Of a DNA stretch of 64,000 nt, positions 22,711 through 32,760 are shown one piece after another. How positions within the stretch are numbered: position 1 is the first letter of the stretch; the number at the start of each line of letters is the position of its first letter. A model generated the notes under the pieces. It did not search any database. It was not told the DNA's origin and was given only the letters and a program-made list of their open reading frames with translations. A program made the position numbers and the translations under genes. The stretch is from Balamuthia mandrillaris (Eukaryota; Discosea; Longamoebia; Balamuthiidae), in NCBI GenBank assembly GCA_031835245.1, contig JAVKOQ010000072.1:20001-84000 (forward strand). The letters are read 5' to 3'.

Positions 22711-23153
22711 GGGTGTTCCTTTTTTTGTTTTGTTTTTGAAAAGCTTTTTGTACTTCCTTATATTCACTTGGGGTCTCTCTCTCTCTCTCCTTTCTTCTCC
22801 TTCTCTCTCTCTCTCTCTCTTTTCTTTCTTTGGGACGCCTGTGCAATCTTCTCTTTGGTTGAAATATTTGCCCCTTGCAGCTCGTTGGTCTTTTATTACC
22901 CCACACGCCAGATATTGGCCGCAGCGAGTTTGAGTCCTAGCAAAGAACAGCTGCAGCTACCGCCTATTTCATGCACTACCCTTGTCGCTCTTCCTTCCTC
23001 TTCTTTCTGCTACCTTTTTCTTTCTTTTTTTTTTTTTTAAGTTTGTGATGCTACTCAATTCTCGGAAATTTTTAGAGGAGAGCAAAAAAAAAAAAAAAAT
23101 GTCTCAAATCTCATGTCCTGGCTCCGTCTGTTTGCTCACTAAAGAAGCAAAAG
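22711..23153. other. 443-nt intergenic region
   Basis: CT-rich tracts at about 22770-22825 and poly-T/poly-A runs; 3' flank of the F-box gene and 5' flank of the Nudix gene. No gene seen. Confidence 0.35.
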
Positions 23154-24431
23154 ATGAAGGGGCAGCGTGACACACTGCAACGGTTGGTTGTGGGCGGACG
23201 CACCTGCCCCTCCCTTTTTGCTTCTTCTGCTTCTCCTTCTTTCTCTTGTTCTTGTTTTTTTGCAACAGCCTCAGAAGGTGCTCCTCCTCCTTCTCGGCAG
23301 CAGTCATCCTTTTCGCCTTTTCCCTCCTTCACGAACGACGTCCTTGTTTCACTCTCGGAACGGTGGAAGCAAGTGCCGAAACGTCGGTTGAGTCCTGCCT
23401 ACCTCAAACAGTTCACCTCTGGGCCTCATCATCAGGAGGGAAAAAAGAGACCCCGACGCAGAGCGGCTGTGCTCGTCCCGTTTTGCAACGACGAGGAGGG
23501 AAGGGCGGCTGTGCTCTTCACCAAACGGGCTGCTTCCATGTCCCTTCACTCTGGCGAAGTCAGCTTTCCTGGTGGAATAGTGGAAGAGGGGGATGGAGGA
23601 GATCCCATCGTGACTGCACTTCGAGAGACCAGAGAGGAGTTGGGCTTTTCGGACCGCCTTCGCAACAAGATCCGAGTGATCGGACCCTTTCATGAGGCTT
23701 TGTCGAAAACAGGCATCATAGGTGCCTACCTCTCCCTCTTCTCTCTTCTCTCGTTCTTGTTCTTTGGGAGTTATTTCTTCTGTTCGCTGCGTCTCCTCTT
23801 CTCTCTGCTCTGCTGCTCTGTTCTCCTTCTCTCTCGCCGCTCTCCTCGTTTCTCTCATTCGCTTCTTTCTCTCACACACACATTCTCTCTCTCCCTCTCT
23901 CACCATCTTGCATCCTTTCTTCGTTCCTCGTTTCAGTGACCCCAGTGGTTGGCTTCATCGGCGACATGAAAGAAATAGGCGCAGAGATGCAGCCGAATCC
24001 AGATGAAATCGACCAGGTCTTCACCTTATCGCTGGACCAACTGCTGGACCCCGCCCACCAGGAAATGGTGGACTGGACTCCTCCTTGGCGAGGCATGCTC
24101 CAACTCAAAAGGTTTCTTTCTTGTTCCTTCTTATCGTTTCTTTCTTGTCGCTTCTTTCTTGTCGTTTCCTTCTTTCTTTCTCGTTGCTTTCTTGTCGTTT
24201 CTTTCTTTTTTTCTTTCTTTCTTGGCATTCCTTTCCTCGGCTTACATGTAAGTTTTGTTGTTAACATTTTCTTTGTTTCACAGCTTTATTGCAGGACCAG
24301 ATCCAATATGGGGATTAACAGCTCACATCTTAGACTTTGTTCTCTCCGAACTTGTTCTTCCTCTCGCATCACCTTCATCTTCGGCATCATCATCTTCTTC
24401 TTCTTCATCTTCTCCTTCCTCTAAACAATGA
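23154..24431 (+). CDS. Nudix hydrolase of the CoA pyrophosphatase group
   Basis: Hydrolyses CoA or acyl-CoA to phosphopantetheine and 3',5'-ADP in the NUDT7/NUDT8 group. Exons 23154-23721, 23937-24111 and 24284-24431, 296 residues. The CoA-group signature precedes the Nudix box: AVLFTKRAASMSLHSGEVSF then PGG, and the box reads GGIVEEGDGGDPIVTALRE followed by TREELGF (REXXEEXG catalytic Glu residues present). C-terminal GPDPIWGLTAHILDFVL matches the conserved WGLTA segment. The N-terminus (~55 residues; RLVVGGRTCPSLFASSASPS) is basic/Ser/Phe-rich and could be a mitochondrial or peroxisomal presequence. The tail is a poly-Ser run. The 3' end lies 17 nt from the 3' end of the convergent nibrin gene. 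Confidence 0.88.
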
Positions 24432-24448
24432 TAACATGTACACTCCCC

Positions 24449-25901
24449 TTAAACAAAGCTACTCTTTCTTCGCTTCGTTGCAGGAAGAACTAGGCTTCCA
24501 CTTTTCTTCGACGATGCTGAAGAAGCAGCAGAGGAAGCCGACATTCTCATCTTCATGATTTTGCCGCTCGTACTGCTGTTGGTTTTATGCTTGACGGCGT
24601 TCCAAAGTTCTTCTGCGACATGATTCTCTTCTTCCTCTCGTTTAGCCTCTTCTTGGGCTTCTTGCAACCATCTTTCCATTTCTTTGTTGTTTTTTCCGGT
24701 GGGTGAGCCTTCTCTTTCCTCGTCTAGCACGCATTTCACAACTGTTCTTGAAGGTGAAGTATTTCCTGTTGATGCTCTTCTGGGCTGCGTTGTTGTTTGG
24801 CCGTTAGCCTTGCGGCGGAACCGTTTAAAGTTTTGTTGTTGTGAAGTTGAAGGAGAACCAGAGGAAGAAGAAGGTGCAAGTGGACGAGCCACCAATTTGG
24901 TCTCCTGAATGATCATTATCCGCTCCCGAAAGGGTGTGTCTTCTTCTCTTTCCTCTTCTCTTTGTTGTTGAACTGAGGGCGATGATAATGCTTTGCTTTC
25001 TCCCTTGGTCGAATCTTCTTTCTTGGCATTGTTAAAAGCAGGTCGTTCGTTTTCTTTTTGACGTCTAAACAAAAACGAACACAATTTAGAAGTTGGAAAG
25101 AACTGAATAGCAAAAAAATAAATAAAAAATAAATTTAAAAAATAAACATAAATAAATATAAATGAATATGTTATACTTACGATGCTTTTGCTTCAGTTTC
25201 TTGTACTTGTTGCTTTAATTTTTCGCTCAAGTCGATTGCTTTCCGTTTTTTAGGTCTTCTGTTATCGTTGCTCGCTTCTGTTTGCTTTGGTGTTGTGTTC
25301 ACTTTCGTTACATTTACTTTCGGGGAAGTAGGAGGGGAAGAAGAGGCTATTATCATCACGTCCTCTTCCCGTTCTTTTTCTTCTCGTTCCTTTTCTTTGT
25401 TTGCATTTTCTTGTTCGTTTTCTTCTTTCTCTTCTGTCTTTTCTGCTTTCTCACTTGCTGTGTCTATCGCTACAGCTTTCTCCTTTGCTTCGTCTTCCTT
25501 TTCTTCTTCTTCCTTTTCTCTTTCGGTTTCTTTCTCTTCTTCATCCATTTCATCCAAGACGTCTTTCTGTCGTTTGTTATGCATTGGAAAGCAATCACTT
25601 ACATCTCCTCTGATAATCGCTTTCCTAAGAGTATCACTTGTAACAATGCATTCTTCTCCCGCAATCTCTTTCCACTGCAACAACTTCTTTTGTAACTGTT
25701 TCTCTTTTATGGCGTCTATGTGTTCGTTAGGACGTTTTAACGAAGAAGAGCGAACTAATGGATCGATGAGTGTGAATGGAGTATCGCGCAGCTGTTCAAA
25801 CAGTTTGCGGAGACCCGCTTCTTTGAGATCGTAGTTTTCAATTACCGTTCCGGAAAGAGCCAATACCACTTTTTTCAAGTCCATGAACTGCACACAGAGA
25901 G

Positions 25902-25952
<51 letters not shown>

Positions 25953-27231
25953 AAGTAAGAAAAAGAAGCAGAGAACAAGATTAAAAACAACAAGAATGAT
26001 CTTATGGACACTCACTTGACTACGAGAAAAGAAAACCACTGTTGCGCCACGTAGAAGATCGGTTGGTATGGTAGTAGACTGTGATAAAGGACTTTCTTCC
26101 CACTCGGGCTGATAGCTGTGTTAAAAACAATAACAACAGTTTAAGAAAAACAGAAAAGATACGAGGAGAACAAGAAAAGATACAAATAGTGCGTACTCTT
26201 GCACCGGTGGTGGTGGAGTTTCTATTTTGTCACGCTTGAGAATGGCCTCCAGCCAAGCGGGAGATACAAAAGGAAGGCCAGCCACTCGAGAAAGAATTAC
26301 TTGGTTGGAAGTACCTTCCACTTCTATCATCAACGAATGTGTGCTTCCCTCCGCTTTGCCATTCACATGAGCACCTATGATAAGTTGTTTGTGTTAGGAT
26401 ACATGCGATTTCATTCTCAGCGTTCTACATTTGCTGTTCTATATTCTGCTGGTCTGTTCTCCATTGCTCTTCCAATGAAAAAATGAAGAGAAGCAGAAAG
26501 AGTAGCGAGAATGAGAACAAACCTAGAGCCCGTATGGAGTTCATAACTTGAAGCTTTTGTCCTTGTGTAAGCCTAGAGCATTGAGGCTCCCAGTAGAACA
26601 CAGTAGGCTGATACGACAGTAGAAAGATACTTGGACAGATGCCAAAGCGAAGCGTGTCACCATCATTCAACTGGATCGTTGTCGTTGTGGAGTCTTTCTT
26701 TTGTGGTTGTTCGACTTTGACGCCATTTACACTCGTGCCAAACTTGCTTTTGTCCAGAAGGAAGATTTGTGGTGGCCGCGATGGATCGTTGAGGTTCTCC
26801 TTGGAGTGCTTCACGGTGAGCACTGCGTGGTGCCTCGAGACGGAGCGATCGTTCACCAGAATGTTGCAGCCTGCTTGCATAGGAAGAAGAAACAGGAGGA
26901 GGAGTGGAAGAAGAAGAAGAAGAAGAAGAAGAAGAACGCGAAAAAGGACCAAAAATGAGAAAAAAAGGAAAGGCAACGAAAGATGAAAAGAGAACCTTGG
27001 CGGCCAATGGTGAAACTGCCAACAGGAAGCCAGTAGTTTGTAGCTATGCAAGAAAGACTGTTAGCAAGAAGAAAAAAACAGTAGAAAACAAGCCACCACA
27101 TCAAACTATAGTTTTAAACAAAACACAGCAACAAAATCAAAAAAATAAAACGAGCAAAGCGAACCTAAGGTGGGTCCTACAGTAGAAGCAGAAGTTGGTG
27201 GCGGAGGAGGGCTGAGGGATAGGATCCACAT
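24449..27231 (-). CDS. NBN: Nibrin (NBS1), FHA-BRCT-BRCT subunit of the MRN complex
   Basis: Binds MRE11-RAD50 and recruits the DNA double-strand-break checkpoint kinase ATM. Seven exons: 27165-27231, 26996-27043, 26523-26870, 26197-26374, 26016-26115, 25181-25887 and 24449-25064, 687 residues (human 754). It begins MWILSL, as human NBS1 begins MWKLL. FHA domain: GSFTIGRQGCNILVNDRSVS then RHHAVLTVKH and KFGTSVNG. Tandem BRCT domains follow (FVSPAWLEAILKRDKIETP; second from DLLRGATVVFF). An acidic, low-complexity middle leads to a conserved C-terminus: NFKRFRRKANG matches the MRE11-binding NFKKFKKV motif, and EMERWLQEAQEE plus VAEELW match the ATM-binding tail (ELEEWLRQE, LADDLF). Intron 3's acceptor could alternatively be 3 nt upstream. 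Confidence 0.92.
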
Positions 27232-27337
27232 CCTGTCTCGTAATTCTCCTACTACTTTTTCTTTTTTTCCTCCAAAAATTTCCTAGAACAAAAGTTCCCC
27301 AAACCAAAAAAAAGATGGAAATTATTAAAAAAGAATG

Positions 27338-27408
27338 TGCATCCGCCGGGAGTTGAACCCGGGCCTCCCGCGTGGCAGGCGGAAATCATGCCCCTAGACT
27401 ACGGATGC
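27338..27408 (-). tRNA. tRNA-Gly (GCC anticodon)
   Basis: 71 nt on the minus strand. The acceptor stem pairs GCATCCG with CGGATGC. The T arm carries GGTTCAACTCC (B box). The anticodon stem TCCGC/GCGGG encloses the loop CTGCCAC, anticodon GCC. No intron. It sits between the nibrin promoter and the 3' end of the triple-SH3 gene. Internal A and B boxes are intact, so it is probably functional. Confidence 0.95.
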
Positions 27409-27783
27409 GGGTGTACCTGGAGTAAAAGAAAATTAAGAGGTCTTGCTCGAGTACGCCAGCAACATTCCTTTTCGTTGGCCGTTGTGCCCTCCTCCCTGGC
27501 AGCTTGCTGACGCTTGAAAGAACTCGCAGACCTCAGGAAGCAACTTCTTTCTCCTCTCTCAGCTCCCTTACGTCTATTTCAGGCACAAAGTTTCAAAAAA
27601 TGTGGAGCTGGAAGAGGGAATCGCCGAGCTGAAGAAGAGGAGTAGGAGACTGGACAGTCAGAATTTTATCCTCCCTGTCATGAAATAACAGTTTTGTCGA
27701 GAGAGAGGAGCCCAAAGCTCTTTTCTCCTCTGGTGCTTTTTATTATACAAAAAAAATAATGTTAAAGTAACAAAAATAATGTT
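27409..27783 (+). other. Spacer with a possible orphan 3' coding segment
   Basis: 375 nt. On the plus strand an open frame from about 27525 to 27688 ends VELEEGIAELKKRSRRLDSQ then NFILPVMK and a stop. It looks like the coiled-coil end of a protein and could follow an AG acceptor near 27582. No start codon or upstream exon could be found between the nibrin promoter and here, so it may be a gene remnant or chance. Confidence 0.25.
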
Positions 27784-30045
27784 TCAAGCAGCTTCCTCCA
27801 AAAACTTTTGCTCAAACATCTGCAACAACGTGGTCGTCTTCCTTTGTTGCATCAACATCAGCACGCTCATTCTCTTCATCTGCCACTCATCCCTCTTGTT
27901 CTCATCCTGAGTGGGCTTCAATGACTTTGGCAACGGCGGAAGTCTGTTACCTCCACTATGAACAAACCCTCTTCCTCTACCTCCTCTTCCTGCTGTTGGT
28001 TGGCCTCTTCCTCTTCCTGATTGACCTCTGCCTTGTCCTTGTTCTCTTCCTCGTTGATTTGACGTAACGCGGTTGTTTGGGGATTGTTGCACATTTTTGC
28101 CGTTTCTTATTTCTTCTTCTTCTTTTACGTGTGTTTCTCCACCACCACCTCCTTCGTTTTCCTGTTCTTGTTGTGATGGTAACTTGGGTAAAGGCTTATT
28201 CGGAATGGTAACTGTCCGTCCTCGTACCTTTATCGTCTGAGGGTTGCTGACGTCTGTACTTGCTGACGAAGAAGAAGGAGATAGGGAAGAAGCGGATGAT
28301 GCCAGAACTTGTTGCTCGGCAGAGTTGTTGTTGCTAGCGTTGAGCAATTTGGGTTTAGTGGCATTATCAGGTCGCGGAGGCGGATTGCTTCTACCAGGAG
28401 ATGGCAACCTCGTTGTAGCCGTTAGTGTCCCATTGTTCCTTTTCATTTCTTCTTTTTGTGCCGTGTATCTTTGTCCCTTTCTGCGTTGTTGTTCGGTCGA
28501 TGTATCTTCCGTGTCGGGACGAAGAGGTACCTCGTTTGGGTTTCCTTGAAGAACTTTGACAAAGTTCTTTGGAAAGATGCCCATCGTTGCACATTTTGTT
28601 TTGGAACTTCCTCCCTGCTCTTCTTCATCCACTTGAGCCCACCACCACGTTTCGTCTTCTCTTTGTACGACCCTAAAGATATCTCCTTTATGGAATCCAA
28701 ACTCATCTTCTTCCAATGCTTCAAAGTCTGCAATTGCTTCCACTCTAACAAAACACTTTTGGTCCCCTTCGTTATGTTTCGTTCGCTGTTGTTGTTGCGT
28801 CATTTGCTTTATCATTTCTTCATGAGAACGACGCCGTATGTTATTGTGGTCTCCAAGGACGCCACCGCTCATATTCGGATAGAGCAATGGTAACGCTTCA
28901 GGGTTTCCTACAATGACTTTAACAAAGTTCTTTGGAAAGATGCCTGTCTTTCGAACGCTGTTCTTGTTGCTGGTGTTGTTGGATAGAAGAAGACCGAACC
29001 ACCACCGATCATCCACTCGCTTTTGGACTTGTAAGACGTCTCCGTTGTTGAAAGCGAGCTCGTCAGCTTCCATCGCTTCGAAATTGGCTATTGCTTCTGC
29101 TTTCACTATCCCCGCTTCCTTTTCTTTCACCTTCTCTTTCTCCTTTTCTCTTTGCTTTCTTTTTTCTTCTTCTTCCTTTTCTTTCCGCTTCCTTTGCTCT
29201 TCTTCTGCTTCCCTTTCTCTCTTCTTCCGCTCCTCTTCCTCCTGCTCTCTCCGTCGCTTCTCCTCCTCTTCCTCTTCTTTCCTCTTCCGCTGTTCCTCTT
29301 CTTCCCTCTCTGTTCTCTTTCTCTCTTCCTCCTCTTTCTCCAAAGCTTGTTGTTGCGTTCGTAGCGGCAACAGCTCGACATTGCCTTCCAGCACCCTCAC
29401 AAAGCTTCTCGGAAAGATGCCCGTGTAGCCTTCATCATCCAACCCCCACCACCACTCCTCGTCCTCCCTCTCCACCACTACAAAAACGGCTCCTTTGGAG
29501 AACTCAAACTCGTCCTCCTCCTCCGCCGCAAAGTCCGTTGTGGCTTCCACTTTGACCACTTGTTGTGGCAGGAGGTCCTCCTCTTCCTTGTATTTGTCTG
29601 GCGTTGAAGAAGAAGAAGAAGAAAGAGAAGGAGAAGGAGAAGAAGAGGTGAGTGAAAGTTGTTGGCGTTGAAGTTCGGCCAAGACCTGATCGGCAGGAAG
29701 AGCCCAACGAAGGCTGTAGCGCTTGCGCTCTTCCCAAGTGGAGCCGTTGTCCGGCGGAGGAGGTCGACTAAAAGTGGTATCAGCGGAAGAAAGGACAGCA
29801 GAAGGCAACGTATCGAAAGGCTTTGTCAACGCATCGATCGGAGAAGATGAAGAAGAAGCGATTTCCTTGGTTTTGTTTTGGATGAGTTGTTCCATTTCAT
29901 GCTGAAAGGAGGCCACGCGTTGCTTGATATCTTCCCGAATGGCATGGACCTCTTGCTCGAGTTTGTTGGCGCAGGCGTCGAGCCTCTGCTGAAGGGCGGC
30001 CCCGGTCGGCTCCAACCCTGGCGGCAAGCCGCTTTCTTCTTCCAT
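27784..30045 (-). CDS. Triple-SH3 adaptor protein with RG-rich region
   Basis: Single exon, 753 residues. An N-terminal helical segment (~20-65) is followed by a Ser-rich linker. SH3-1 (~165-225): VKVEATTDFAAEEEDEFEF, EEWWWGLDDEGYTGIFPRSFV. SH3-2 (~315-385): VKAEAIANFEAMEADELAF, DRWWFG...GIFPKNFVKV. SH3-3 (~430-505): VRVEAIADFEALEEDEFGF, TWWWAQ...GIFPKNFVKVL. SH3-1 and SH3-2 are separated by a ~85-residue Glu/Lys/Arg coiled coil. After SH3-3 come Pro-rich segments (PPPRPD, PLPKLP) that could be ligands for SH3 domains in cis or trans, and an RG/RGG-rich stretch (~680-705; GRGRGQ, GRGGRGRGF) of the RNA-binding or methylated type. Probably an actin- or endocytosis-linked scaffold; the order of domains matches no named protein I know. 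Confidence 0.85.
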   Translation of the reverse strand: MEEESGLPPGLEPTGAALQQRLDACANKLEQEVHAIREDIKQRVASFQHEMEQLIQNKTKEIASSSSSPIDALTKPFDTLPSAVLSSADTTFSRPPPPDNGSTWEERKRYSLRWALPADQVLAELQRQQLSLTSSSPSPSLSSSSSSTPDKYKEEEDLLPQQVVKVEATTDFAAEEEDEFEFSKGAVFVVVEREDEEWWWGLDDEGYTGIFPRSFVRVLEGNVELLPLRTQQQALEKEEEERKRTEREEEEQRKRKEEEEEEKRRREQEEEERKKREREAEEEQRKRKEKEEEEKRKQREKEKEKVKEKEAGIVKAEAIANFEAMEADELAFNNGDVLQVQKRVDDRWWFGLLLSNNTSNKNSVRKTGIFPKNFVKVIVGNPEALPLLYPNMSGGVLGDHNNIRRRSHEEMIKQMTQQQQRTKHNEGDQKCFVRVEAIADFEALEEDEFGFHKGDIFRVVQREDETWWWAQVDEEEQGGSSKTKCATMGIFPKNFVKVLQGNPNEVPLRPDTEDTSTEQQRRKGQRYTAQKEEMKRNNGTLTATTRLPSPGRSNPPPRPDNATKPKLLNASNNNSAEQQVLASSASSLSPSSSSASTDVSNPQTIKVRGRTVTIPNKPLPKLPSQQEQENEGGGGGETHVKEEEEIRNGKNVQQSPNNRVTSNQRGREQGQGRGQSGRGRGQPTAGRGGRGRGFVHSGGNRLPPLPKSLKPTQDENKRDEWQMKRMSVLMLMQQRKTTTLLQMFEQKFLEEAA

Positions 30046-30260
30046 TTCTTTATCGGTTTTGTTAATTTCTTTTTTTTTTTTTGTGATATTGAGTTATTTA
30101 CAACGAAGCCAAAACATGTCGACAAAATATAACGAAATTTTACAGAGATTCGGATGCGGAGTAGCTGGAAAGTTCGTTGAAAAATGATAGAAATCAAAAA
30201 AATCTGCCGACCAAAAAAAAAGTTCAAACAAACAAAACAAAAACAAAGACCTTCCGAGAG
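30046..30260. promoter_or_regulatory. Divergent promoter with TGTCGACA
   Basis: 215 nt between the SH3 gene (-) and the thiamine-binding-like gene (+). TGTCGACA lies at 30117-30124, 72 nt before the SH3 start codon. Confidence 0.4.
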
Positions 30261-30692
30261 ATGCGTTTTCTATGTAGGCCTCGCTGTGGCTCTTCATTGC
30301 CCCCTTGGCGGTCTAACCGCGCATTTCGACATGGGCTACGACCCTGCGGCAGCCGCTTTTCCTCCTCCTCCTCCTCTTCTTCTTCGGTTGAGCAAACACA
30401 ACAGGCCAACAAAGAACGTGACATGATGGCCGAGTTCCAGGTCTACCCCATCGGCACCAAGGAGACCTGGTTCACCCACTACGTGCAGACCAGCACCAGG
30501 GTGCTCCAGAACCAGCAGCTGGAGCACGAGGTCCACCCCATGGGCATCATCGTGCAGGGCTCCACGGAGGAATGCCTGGCCGCCATGAAGGAGTGCATTC
30601 AGAGGAACCTGCGGCGCGCTCCTCGCGTGGTCCTCAGCTGCCGAGCGGACATACGACCCGGCACGGATGTATCCCAACGTGGACAAGAATGA
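30261..30692 (+). CDS. MTH1187/YBL001c (thiamine-binding-like) protein, probably mitochondrial
   Basis: Single exon, 143 residues from the ATG at 30261. Residues ~57-143 form the small ferredoxin-like fold of the MTH1187/YkoF-type family (yeast ECM15): FQVYPIGTKETWFTHYVQTS, HPMGIIVQGSTEECLAAMKE and VVLSCRADIRPGTD, with the conserved P-I-G-T near the start and the D-I-R-x-G-T end. Bacterial and archaeal members bind thiamine or hydroxymethylpyrimidine. The first ~55 residues (MRFLCRPRCGSSLPPWRSNR, then a poly-Ser run) are Arg/Ser-rich with no acids, typical of a mitochondrial presequence. An alternative start at the MM of 30423 would give only the conserved domain (89 residues) in the cytosol; dual use is possible. 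Confidence 0.82.
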   Translation: MRFLCRPRCGSSLPPWRSNRAFRHGLRPCGSRFSSSSSSSSSVEQTQQANKERDMMAEFQVYPIGTKETWFTHYVQTSTRVLQNQQLEHEVHPMGIIVQGSTEECLAAMKECIQRNLRRAPRVVLSCRADIRPGTDVSQRGQE

Positions 30693-30789
30693 AAACAAAA
30701 AAAAACATGAGGGCACTTGTTTTTGTTTCAGAGAGTGGGTCTTGTACATATGAAGTGTAAAAACGAGAAAAAAAAATAAACAGGGTTGT

Positions 30790-31431
30790 TCACTGGCTTC
30801 CCTTCTTGAGCTTCGCGGCCAGCTCGGCCACGTGCTTGCCCTGAGCCCTGCCGCAGGCCTTCTCGTTCTCGCTGACCGGACGGCTGCCATCCCCACCGGT
30901 GATGTAGGTGGAGCCGTAGGGGCTGCCTCCCGTGATCTCCTCCATGCTCCGCTGCTCGTTGCAGGTGTAGGGCAGGCCGGCGTAGACAAAGCCCAGGTGC
31001 AGCAAGGGGGCGATCATGGAGAAGAGCGTGACCTCGTTGCCGCCGTGCTGGGAGCCGCTGCCGGTGAAGGCGCTGGCCACCTTGCCCACCAGGGCGTTGG
31101 TGGCCCAGAGGCCTCCCAAGGAGTCCAGGAAGGTCTTGAGCTGGGCGCTTACAGCGCCGAACCGAGTGCCACCGCCGATGATGAGGGCGTCAGCGCTCTG
31201 CAGGATCTCCGTCATCTTCTGGCGGTCGGCGTCGATGAAGGGCACGTCCTTCATGGCCTGCTTGGCGCCGGTGGCGCCCATTTTGTCCACCACCTCGGGC
31301 GGCAGGGTCTCGGAGACCTGGTAGACCTCCACCTCCACGCCCTCCACCTGCTTGGCCCCCTCCGCGATGGCCTGGGCCATCACCCAGGCGTGCGTGTACA
31401 TGGAGTGAAAAACGATCACCACTTTGGCCAT
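30790..31431 (-). CDS. WrbA-type NAD(P)H:quinone oxidoreductase
   Basis: Flavodoxin-fold FMN enzyme that reduces quinones by two electrons. Single exon, 213 residues (E. coli WrbA 198). N-terminal VVIVFHSMYTHAWVMAQAIA is the FMN phosphate-binding loop. The middle has DALIIGGGTRFGAVSAQLKT, FLDSLGGLW and GKVASAFTGSGSQHGGNEVT, all WrbA hallmarks. The C-terminal part (GSPYGSTYITGGDGSRPVSE then NEKACGRAQGKHVAEL) is also typical. The ATG at 31429-31431 fits the family start; upstream in-frame codons are low-complexity 5' UTR. Tail-to-tail with the thiamine-binding-like gene (97-nt gap). Codon use is strikingly GC-rich at third positions, like the Rho, LARS and hemerythrin genes, suggesting high expression. 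Confidence 0.95.
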   Translation of the reverse strand: MAKVVIVFHSMYTHAWVMAQAIAEGAKQVEGVEVEVYQVSETLPPEVVDKMGATGAKQAMKDVPFIDADRQKMTEILQSADALIIGGGTRFGAVSAQLKTFLDSLGGLWATNALVGKVASAFTGSGSQHGGNEVTLFSMIAPLLHLGFVYAGLPYTCNEQRSMEEITGGSPYGSTYITGGDGSRPVSENEKACGRAQGKHVAELAAKLKKGSQ

Positions 31432-31877
31432 TTTAAATGTGTTCCTGCTTGCCGAGAGGTTTCTGTGTGAAAGGGGTTTATTTTTTTTTGCGTAGCAGCA
31501 GCAGCAGCGGTTTGTATCCGTGTGGTAAAAGAGGGAAAAAAAAACAAACACGGGATGATACGTTTAAAAGGTGCCCGCCGGGAAAGTTGAGGGAAACGCT
31601 GCGACAGAACCACGACGAAAAAAAAAACCTTCCCGGTGCCGGAAAGAAATGCCATTGGTTCGTCGGCCAGATTATTTTTTCCGTAATATTCCCGATAGGT
31701 TTCGAAATTTCGTTAGGATCTTATGATCTGCGATCGGAAACAACAGTCGATCTGGAGGGGAAGGGTCCAGGATCGACACCGGTGCAGAGCAAAAAACATT
31801 TTTGTTCGGAGTAATTTAGAGGAAAAACAAAGAAAGGAAAGACGCACAAACTGTTGCGGATCGTTTAGGAACCAGGC
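31432..31877. other. Divergent 446-nt spacer
   Basis: Probable shared promoter of WrbA (-) and the EF-hand gene (+). CAG/GCA repeats near 31494-31508 and a GATCGACACCGG segment near 31770. No gene seen. Confidence 0.35.
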
Positions 31878-32760
31878 ATGACGAGCACCACCAGCAAAGT
31901 GTTGTGTGTAGTCGGTGGCATCGCCGCTGCTGCTGTGGTTTCCGTTCCTCTCTTTTACTACCTCACAAAGCGCAACGATCATCATATCGCAGTTACGTTA
32001 AAAAATCCGTTTCTCCTTTTTTTTTCTTTTTCATTTTTCTCACTTCTTTTCTTCTTGTTTTCCTTCCAAGTTTAGGTTTTGTTGCGGCCGGACAACACGC
32101 TAACACCTGAGTTTCGAGCAAAGCTCACCGAAATATTCTTCACCTTAGATAAAGATGGCGGTTGGCTTTCTTCATGTTCTTTCTATGTCTTCTTTCTCCT
32201 TCCTCTTCTTCTTCTTGTTCTTCTCCTGCTGCTTCTTCCTTCTTCTTCTTCTTCTTCTTTTTCTTCTCCTGCTGCTTCTTCCTTCTTCTTCTTCTTCTTC
32301 TTCTTTTCTTCTTTTATCTAAAACTGAATTCACAACCATACAGATGGAGCACTGAACGAGGCTGAGATGGACAACCTTGTGTTCATGACGGAGGGGGTGC
32401 ACCTCACTCCCGAAATGTCTGAATTCATTCGGGCAAACTTTGAAACAAACAACAAAGTAACCTCTTCCCTCGGTCTCATCACTCTCTTTTTCTTTCTTGT
32501 CGTTTCTTTCTTTCTTTCTCTCTTCCTGTACTCCCTCTCTCTCTCTCTCTCTCTCTCTCTTTCCTTTGCTTCAATGCTTGTTCCTCTTTTTCTCAAACAC
32601 GAAAACAAAAACCAAAAAGGGCTGGTTAACGCTTCCAGGATTTTTGGCCTCGTACCAATGGATCGTCAACAATGTGGACGATAGAGCGGCAGAGGAGGCC
32701 CTCGCCAAGGACCTGCGGGTCTACGGCTACACTTACACCCAGTTCAAAACCTCCTCTTAG
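31878..32760 (+). CDS. Membrane-anchored EF-hand protein, Miro-like fragment
   Basis: Exons 31878-31991, 32076-32160, 32344-32456 and 32620-32760, 150 residues. Residues ~7-28 form a hydrophobic helix (KVLCVVGGIAAAAVVSVPLF), a signal-anchor. The EF-hand loop is assembled across an intron: FFTLDKDG plus DGALNEAEMDN gives DKDGDGALNEAE with all Ca-coordinating positions present. What follows (GWLTLPGFLASYQWIV) resembles the paired degenerate-hand ligand-mimic segment after the EF hands of Miro GTPases (LTLKGFLFLHTLFI), but no GTPase domain is present. Calcium sensing at a membrane (mitochondria or ER) is inferred. Introns contain TTC and CT repeats. Confidence 0.72.

Noticed and set aside
30832-31470. 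212-codon plus-strand open frame rich in Leu/Ala/Gly
   Set aside because: Antisense to WrbA; composition is that of a reverse-complement frame.
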